Shown here: positions 4,540 to 7,686 of the stretch, one piece after another | Position numbering within the stretch: position 1 is the first letter of the stretch | How the letters are laid out: the number at the start of each line of letters is the position of its first letter | DNA from: Candidatus Falkowiibacteriota bacterium | Lineage (GTDB): Bacteria; Patescibacteriota; Patescibacteriia; Patescibacteriales; UBA12075 | DNA: 7,686 nucleotides | Reading direction: 5' to 3' | NCBI GenBank assembly: GCA_030600505.1 | Contig: JAUVLY010000036.1 | Coordinates: forward strand, 1-7,686 | The notes under the pieces: model-generated | Database searches by the model: none | Seen by the model: the letters and a program-made list of their open reading frames with translations, nothing else | What the model was told of the DNA's origin: nothing | Made by a program: the position numbers and the translations under genes

Positions 4540-6267
4540 ATGTTTACCAAAAAACAACTAAAAAAAATCCTGACCAAAGCAGACTTACTGACAAAAGAAC
4601 AGTTTAATAAATACGCAGAAGAAGCAAAAACCAAGGGTAAAAAACTTGAGATCTATTTAGGAGAAAAAAAGGTTGTTTCACCAATGGTTTTGTATGAAAA
4701 CGCGGCCAACTTCTATAAAATTCCTTTTATTGACCTTAAGAACCAAACCATTAGAAAAGATGTACTTTTCACGGTTCCCGAGCCGATTGCCACTTCTCAT
4801 AATATAATATCCTTTGATGCTAGTGACAAAGAAATTAAACTGGCAGTGCTGGATCCGGAAGATATTGAAATAATAGAATTTATCAAAAAGAAAACCGGCC
4901 TAAAACCAATCCTTCACTTGACTACGCCGGATAGCATTTCTGACACCTTAAAACAATATCACAAAAGCCTTAAGGCCGAGTTTGACTACCTTGACCCGAA
5001 TAAGCTGGGCAAAATTGACGATCAGAAAGATCTCAAAAAACTGGCGGCCGATCTGCCGGTAGTCCGGATAGTTGACACTCTGCTGGAATACTCGGTCATT
5101 GAAGGTGCCAGTGATATCCACATTGAACCGGAAGAAAAAAATATTTTAGTCCGGTACCGAGTTGACGGAATCCTGCGCAATGTAATGGTTCTGCCTAAAT
5201 CAGTCCAGTCCGGAATCGTTGCCCGTATTAAGATTTTGGCTAACCTTAAAGTAGATGAGCATCGCCTGCCCCAAGACGGACGGTTCAAAATTACTACTGA
5301 CGAATATAAAGTTTCTTTCCGTGTTTCAATCCTGCCTACATTTGACGGCGAAAAAATTGTTCTGCGCCTGCTTAACGAAAAAGCTCAAGTCCTTAGCCTG
5401 GAACAGCTCGGTCTTCAACCCAAAGCATTCCAGGTAGCCAAAAGAAATATAGAAAAACCCCATGGCATTATTATGGTTACCGGCCCGACCGGATCTGGTA
5501 AAACCACAACTCTTTATACGATCCTAAATATTTTAAATACTCCGGAAGTAAATATTTCCACCATTGAAGATCCAATTGAATACCGCATGTCCCATGTAAA
5601 CCAATCACAAGTTAACACCAAAATAGGTTTTACTTTTGCCAGTGGCTTGCGCGCCTTTCTCCGCCAGGACCCGGATATAATTATGGTTGGAGAAATTCGT
5701 GACAAAGAAACCGCCGAAATTGCAATTCACGCCGCTATGACCGGCCACCTTGTACTTTCTACCCTTCACACCAATGACGCGCCAACAACTATGCCCAGGC
5801 TGGCGGAAATGGGTGTCCCCTCTTTCTTGGTCGCCAGCACCACCAATGTAATAATTGCCCAACGCTTAGTCAGAAAGATCTGTTCGGATTGTATCCAAAG
5901 CTATAACTTAGACGATGAACAAATCAAAGAGCTGGAAAAAGAACTAAATACCGAAAATATTCTTCATACCATGGAAAAGGAAAAATCTATTTTAAGCGCC
6001 AAAAAAGGAATAAAATCTATTCTATTCTACCGCGGTAAAGGCTGTAAACGCTGTAATAATACCGGTTATAAAGGCAGAATTGGAATTTACGAAGTGCTGG
6101 AAAACACTGACGCGATTAGCTCCTTAATTCTGAAAAACGCGCCGGCTAAGGATATTTACGCCCAAGCGCTGTCTGAGGGCATGATCACCATGTCTGAAGA
6201 CGGCTTTATTAAGGCCAAAAACGGCATTACCACCATTGAAGAGGTTATGAGGGTTACTAAAGAATAA
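4540..6267 (+). CDS. pilB: Type IV pilus assembly ATPase PilB (GspE/PulE family)
   Basis: PilB is the cytoplasmic hexameric ATPase that drives pilus extension by turning the PilC platform. The 575 residues match the usual family length. An N-terminal MshEN/GspE-like domain covers about 1-150. The ATPase core carries the Asp box SDIHIEP (191-197), Walker A GPTGSGKT (315-322), Walker B DPDIIMVGEIRD (377-388) and the His box HAAMTGHLVLSTLHTNDA (397-413). A zinc tetracysteine is formed by C448/C451 and C502/C505. I choose ATG 4540, preceded by AGGA at nine bases. An in-frame TTG at 4510 would start inside the loop of the leader hairpin and add an unconserved MRLFPPGKTT. In Patescibacteria such pili are thought to serve DNA uptake or attachment. 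pilC follows after 86 bases; the retraction ATPase gene pilT is not in the window. Confidence 0.96.
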   Translation: MFTKKQLKKILTKADLLTKEQFNKYAEEAKTKGKKLEIYLGEKKVVSPMVLYENAANFYKIPFIDLKNQTIRKDVLFTVPEPIATSHNIISFDASDKEIKLAVLDPEDIEIIEFIKKKTGLKPILHLTTPDSISDTLKQYHKSLKAEFDYLDPNKLGKIDDQKDLKKLAADLPVVRIVDTLLEYSVIEGASDIHIEPEEKNILVRYRVDGILRNVMVLPKSVQSGIVARIKILANLKVDEHRLPQDGRFKITTDEYKVSFRVSILPTFDGEKIVLRLLNEKAQVLSLEQLGLQPKAFQVAKRNIEKPHGIIMVTGPTGSGKTTTLYTILNILNTPEVNISTIEDPIEYRMSHVNQSQVNTKIGFTFASGLRAFLRQDPDIIMVGEIRDKETAEIAIHAAMTGHLVLSTLHTNDAPTTMPRLAEMGVPSFLVASTTNVIIAQRLVRKICSDCIQSYNLDDEQIKELEKELNTENILHTMEKEKSILSAKKGIKSILFYRGKGCKRCNNTGYKGRIGIYEVLENTDAISSLILKNAPAKDIYAQALSEGMITMSEDGFIKAKNGITTIEEVMRVTKE

Positions 6268-6281
6268 AAATAATTTATAAT

Positions 6282-6360
6282 TGTCATCCTGAGCGAAGTG
6301 AAGGATCTCGTCTCTATATCCACGGGATTCTTCCCCCGCTTCGCGGGGTCAGAATGACAG
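6282..6360. repeat. MITE-like inverted-repeat element between pilB and pilC
   Basis: The ends are imperfect inverted repeats: TGTCATCCTGA (6282-6292) against TCAGAATGACA (6349-6359), 10 of 11 matching. Inside are GAGCGAAGTGAAGGATCT and a strong hairpin CCCCGC-TTC-GCGGGG (6334-6348). This is the widespread dispersed repeat of the TGTCATCCTGAGCGAAG type, with no coding capacity. Its minus-strand translation (HSDPAKRGKNPVDIETRS) is a familiar artefact. It fills almost the whole pilB-pilC gap and overlaps the first codons of pilC. Confidence 0.85.
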
Positions 6361-7511
6361 CAAATATCAATATGCCTGTCCATCTAAATCCTGAATCATC
6401 AAGCTCTGCGGAAGAAAATAATAAACAAAAAACCGGACTTTACCATAAGGTGAATGATATGGTAATGTCGCTTTCCCGAATTTCTTTAAAAGAAAAATTA
6501 TTTTTTGTTCAGCACTTGGGTTTAATGCTTAAATCAGGCATTTCCCTTTCCATCGCCATTGGTACAATCGCTAAGCAAACGGAAAATCAATATTTTTTAA
6601 AGGTGCTTACCGATGTTGGCGACCAAGTGGAAAAAGGAACATCCTTTGCTGAAAGCTTGCGCCCCTACCAGAAAGTATTCGGTGAATTATTTATTGCCAT
6701 GATCGAAGCCGGTGAACTTTCCGGTAAGCTGGAAGATGTTTTGCATGAGCTGTTTATCCAAATGAAAAAAGAGCATAACTTGATATCAAAAGTTAAAGGC
6801 GCGCTCACTTACCCGGCGGTAATTATCTTTGCCATGATCGGTATTGGCTCTTTTATGATGGTGTTTGTCGTGCCAAAAATTACCGCCATGTTTAATGATT
6901 TTGAAGCTGAATTGCCTTTACCGACAAAAATACTTATCGGCGTAAGTGACGCAATAGTTAATAATGGCATGGCCACGGTAATTATTTTAAGTGTAACAAT
7001 TTTTATTATTACCAAAATATTAAAAACCCACAAAGGTAAATATATTTTTCAGGGCATACTGCTAAAACTGCCCATTTTTGGCTCAATTATCAAAAAAATA
7101 AATTTGGCCCGCTTTGCCCGCAATATTAGCTCACTCCTCCGCACCGACATAATGATAATTAAAACATTTCAAATCACCGCCAAAGTGCTGGGTAATCTTC
7201 ATTATCGCGAAGCTTTGAATAAAATGGCCCACAAAATAAAAAAGGGCGGTAAATTAAATGAAGTTATAAATATAAGCCCTAAGCTTTTTCCTCCGGTTGT
7301 TTCACAAATGGTGGCGATTGGGGAAGAAACCGGCGAGTTGGATAATATTTTGGCCGAATTGGCCGAATTCTACGAAGATGAAGTCGACCAAATAATGGAA
7401 AATCTACCGGCGATAATTGAACCGGTGTTAATTCTGGTCCTGGGCCTCGGTGTCGGCGGTGTAGCCGTTGCCGTCATCATGCCAATGTACTCGCTAACCA
7501 CCGCGATTTAA
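6354..7511 (+). CDS. pilC: Type IV pilus inner-membrane platform protein PilC (GspF family)
   Basis: PilC sits in the cytoplasmic membrane, couples PilB ATP hydrolysis to pilin insertion and is required for pilus assembly. The 385 residues contain two T2SSF domains, about 45-174 and 248-375, with the duplicated motifs MIEAGELSGKL (116-126) and VAIGEETGELD (320-330). Hydrophobic segments lie at about 153-174, 205-222 and 355-376, the usual three-helix pattern. Residues 1-40 are polar and not conserved. The ATG at 6354 lies inside the right end of the repeat at 6282-6360, with only GGGG six bases upstream as a possible ribosome site. ATG 6372 (residue 7) or ATG 6459 (residue 36) could be the true start, and even the last would keep the first T2SSF domain. 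It is probably co-transcribed with pilB. The TAA stop lies in the 5' flank of repeat copy A. Confidence 0.94.
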   Translation: MTANINMPVHLNPESSSSAEENNKQKTGLYHKVNDMVMSLSRISLKEKLFFVQHLGLMLKSGISLSIAIGTIAKQTENQYFLKVLTDVGDQVEKGTSFAESLRPYQKVFGELFIAMIEAGELSGKLEDVLHELFIQMKKEHNLISKVKGALTYPAVIIFAMIGIGSFMMVFVVPKITAMFNDFEAELPLPTKILIGVSDAIVNNGMATVIILSVTIFIITKILKTHKGKYIFQGILLKLPIFGSIIKKINLARFARNISSLLRTDIMIIKTFQITAKVLGNLHYREALNKMAHKIKKGGKLNEVINISPKLFPPVVSQMVAIGEETGELDNILAELAEFYEDEVDQIMENLPAIIEPVLILVLGLGVGGVAVAVIMPMYSLTTAI

Positions 7512-7563
7512 TGTTGTTTTTGCTGGCGCAAAAAGCCCCACTACAAATGGGGCACATGCGAAT
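7506..7563 (+). repeat. Two-hairpin element, copy A (with tandem flank)
   Basis: The core is 7513-7563 (51 nt), preceded by ATTTAAT, which is also present before copy B. Hairpin 2 is TTTTTGC-TGGC-GCAAAAA (7517-7534). Hairpin 1 is GCCCCA (7535-7540) with TGGGGC (7548-7553), where copy B has GCCGCA with TGCGGC. That is a compensatory change at the fourth pair, with a loop of different sequence and length. The pilC stop codon lies in the shared flank. Confidence 0.85.
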
Positions 7564-7567
7564 AATT

Positions 7568-7626
7568 ATTTAATGTTGTTTTTGCTGGCGCAAAAAGCCG
7601 CAACCGCGAATGCGGCACATGCGAAT
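7568..7626 (+). repeat. Two-hairpin element, copy B (tandem to A)
   Basis: The core is 7575-7626 (52 nt). Hairpin 2 (7579-7596) is identical to that of copy A. Hairpin 1 is GCCGCA (7597-7602) with TGCGGC (7611-7616). It ends in ACATGCGAAT, as does copy A. It starts 62 bases after copy A, with only four bases between the units. On the minus strand hairpin 1 is followed by TTTTT, so A and B read as terminators only for transcription coming from the right. Confidence 0.85.
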
Positions 7627-7686
7627 TTATATTTTAAACACCTTGTGCTCTCTGGCGCAGGTGAGGATAATAACTACCTACAGTGC
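7627..7686. other. Non-coding tail of the window
   Basis: Nothing firm is seen here. CACCT (7639-7643) could pair with AGGTG (7659-7663), but the loop is long and no T-run follows. No start codon with a ribosome site precedes the window end, so the next gene lies outside. Confidence 0.4.

Noticed and set aside
6156..6383. Minus-strand open frame of 75 codons containing HSDPAKRGKNPVDIETRS
   Set aside because: It is the translation of the dispersed repeat at 6282-6360 joined to the antisense of the pilB end; this peptide pattern is a known false-positive ORF type.
7513..7626. Tandem copies A and B as the start of a CRISPR array
   Set aside because: There are only two units with four bases between them, so no spacer; the units also vary within the stem, unlike CRISPR repeats.
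1502..7660. 10-bp match CTGCGCCAGA at 1502-1511 and, inverted, at 7651-7660
   Set aside because: Dozens of 10-bp matches are expected by chance in a window this size, and the flanks do not align well.

Overview
The window looks like a chromosomal piece from a Patescibacteria (Candidate Phyla Radiation) genome, most likely of the Parcubacteria group. This is inference: the DNA is A/T- and lysine-rich, the proteins use the standard code, the type IV pilus assembly genes are compact, and low-complexity repeats giving peptides such as LQI(P/T)N and PLPPAPSPS are inserted in frame in housekeeping genes, a habit familiar from that group. Nothing here gives a finer placement.

Layout, left to right. 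(1) Positions 1-987 hold the C-terminal two thirds of gatB (tRNA-dependent amidotransferase), cut by the window edge. (2) Positions 1010-1418 are a self-contained unit with a near-consensus promoter, a 101-residue hypothetical protein and a textbook terminator. (3) Positions 1420-1882 hold a possible structured leader or small RNA ending in a hairpin with a T-run, then a 46-codon gene with the best Shine-Dalgarno sequence in the window and its own terminator. (4) On the minus strand, miaB (4362-2989) and miaA (2992-1985) form a two-gene operon with an ATGA overlap. They encode the two consecutive enzymes that turn A37 of tRNA into 2-methylthio-N6-isopentenyladenosine. (5) On the plus strand, pilB (4540-6267) and pilC (6354-7511) encode the assembly ATPase and the inner-membrane platform of a type IV pilus.

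The most unusual content is repeat DNA. Six short repeats of four kinds lie in frame inside miaA and miaB, each at a point where the family normally has none. A transposon-like inverted-repeat element fills the pilB-pilC gap, and its right end supplies the annotated pilC start codon. A 51-52 nt element made of two abutting hairpins occurs three times: once in the pilB leader, where it carries a terminator-like stem and the pilB Shine-Dalgarno, and twice in tandem, inverted, just after pilC. The three copies differ partly by paired changes that keep both stems intact, so the pilBC block sits between inverted copies of a structurally conserved element. Whether this is a regulatory RNA, a mobile repeat or an inversion substrate cannot be settled from one window.

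No tRNA, rRNA, CRISPR array, transposase or integrase was seen.
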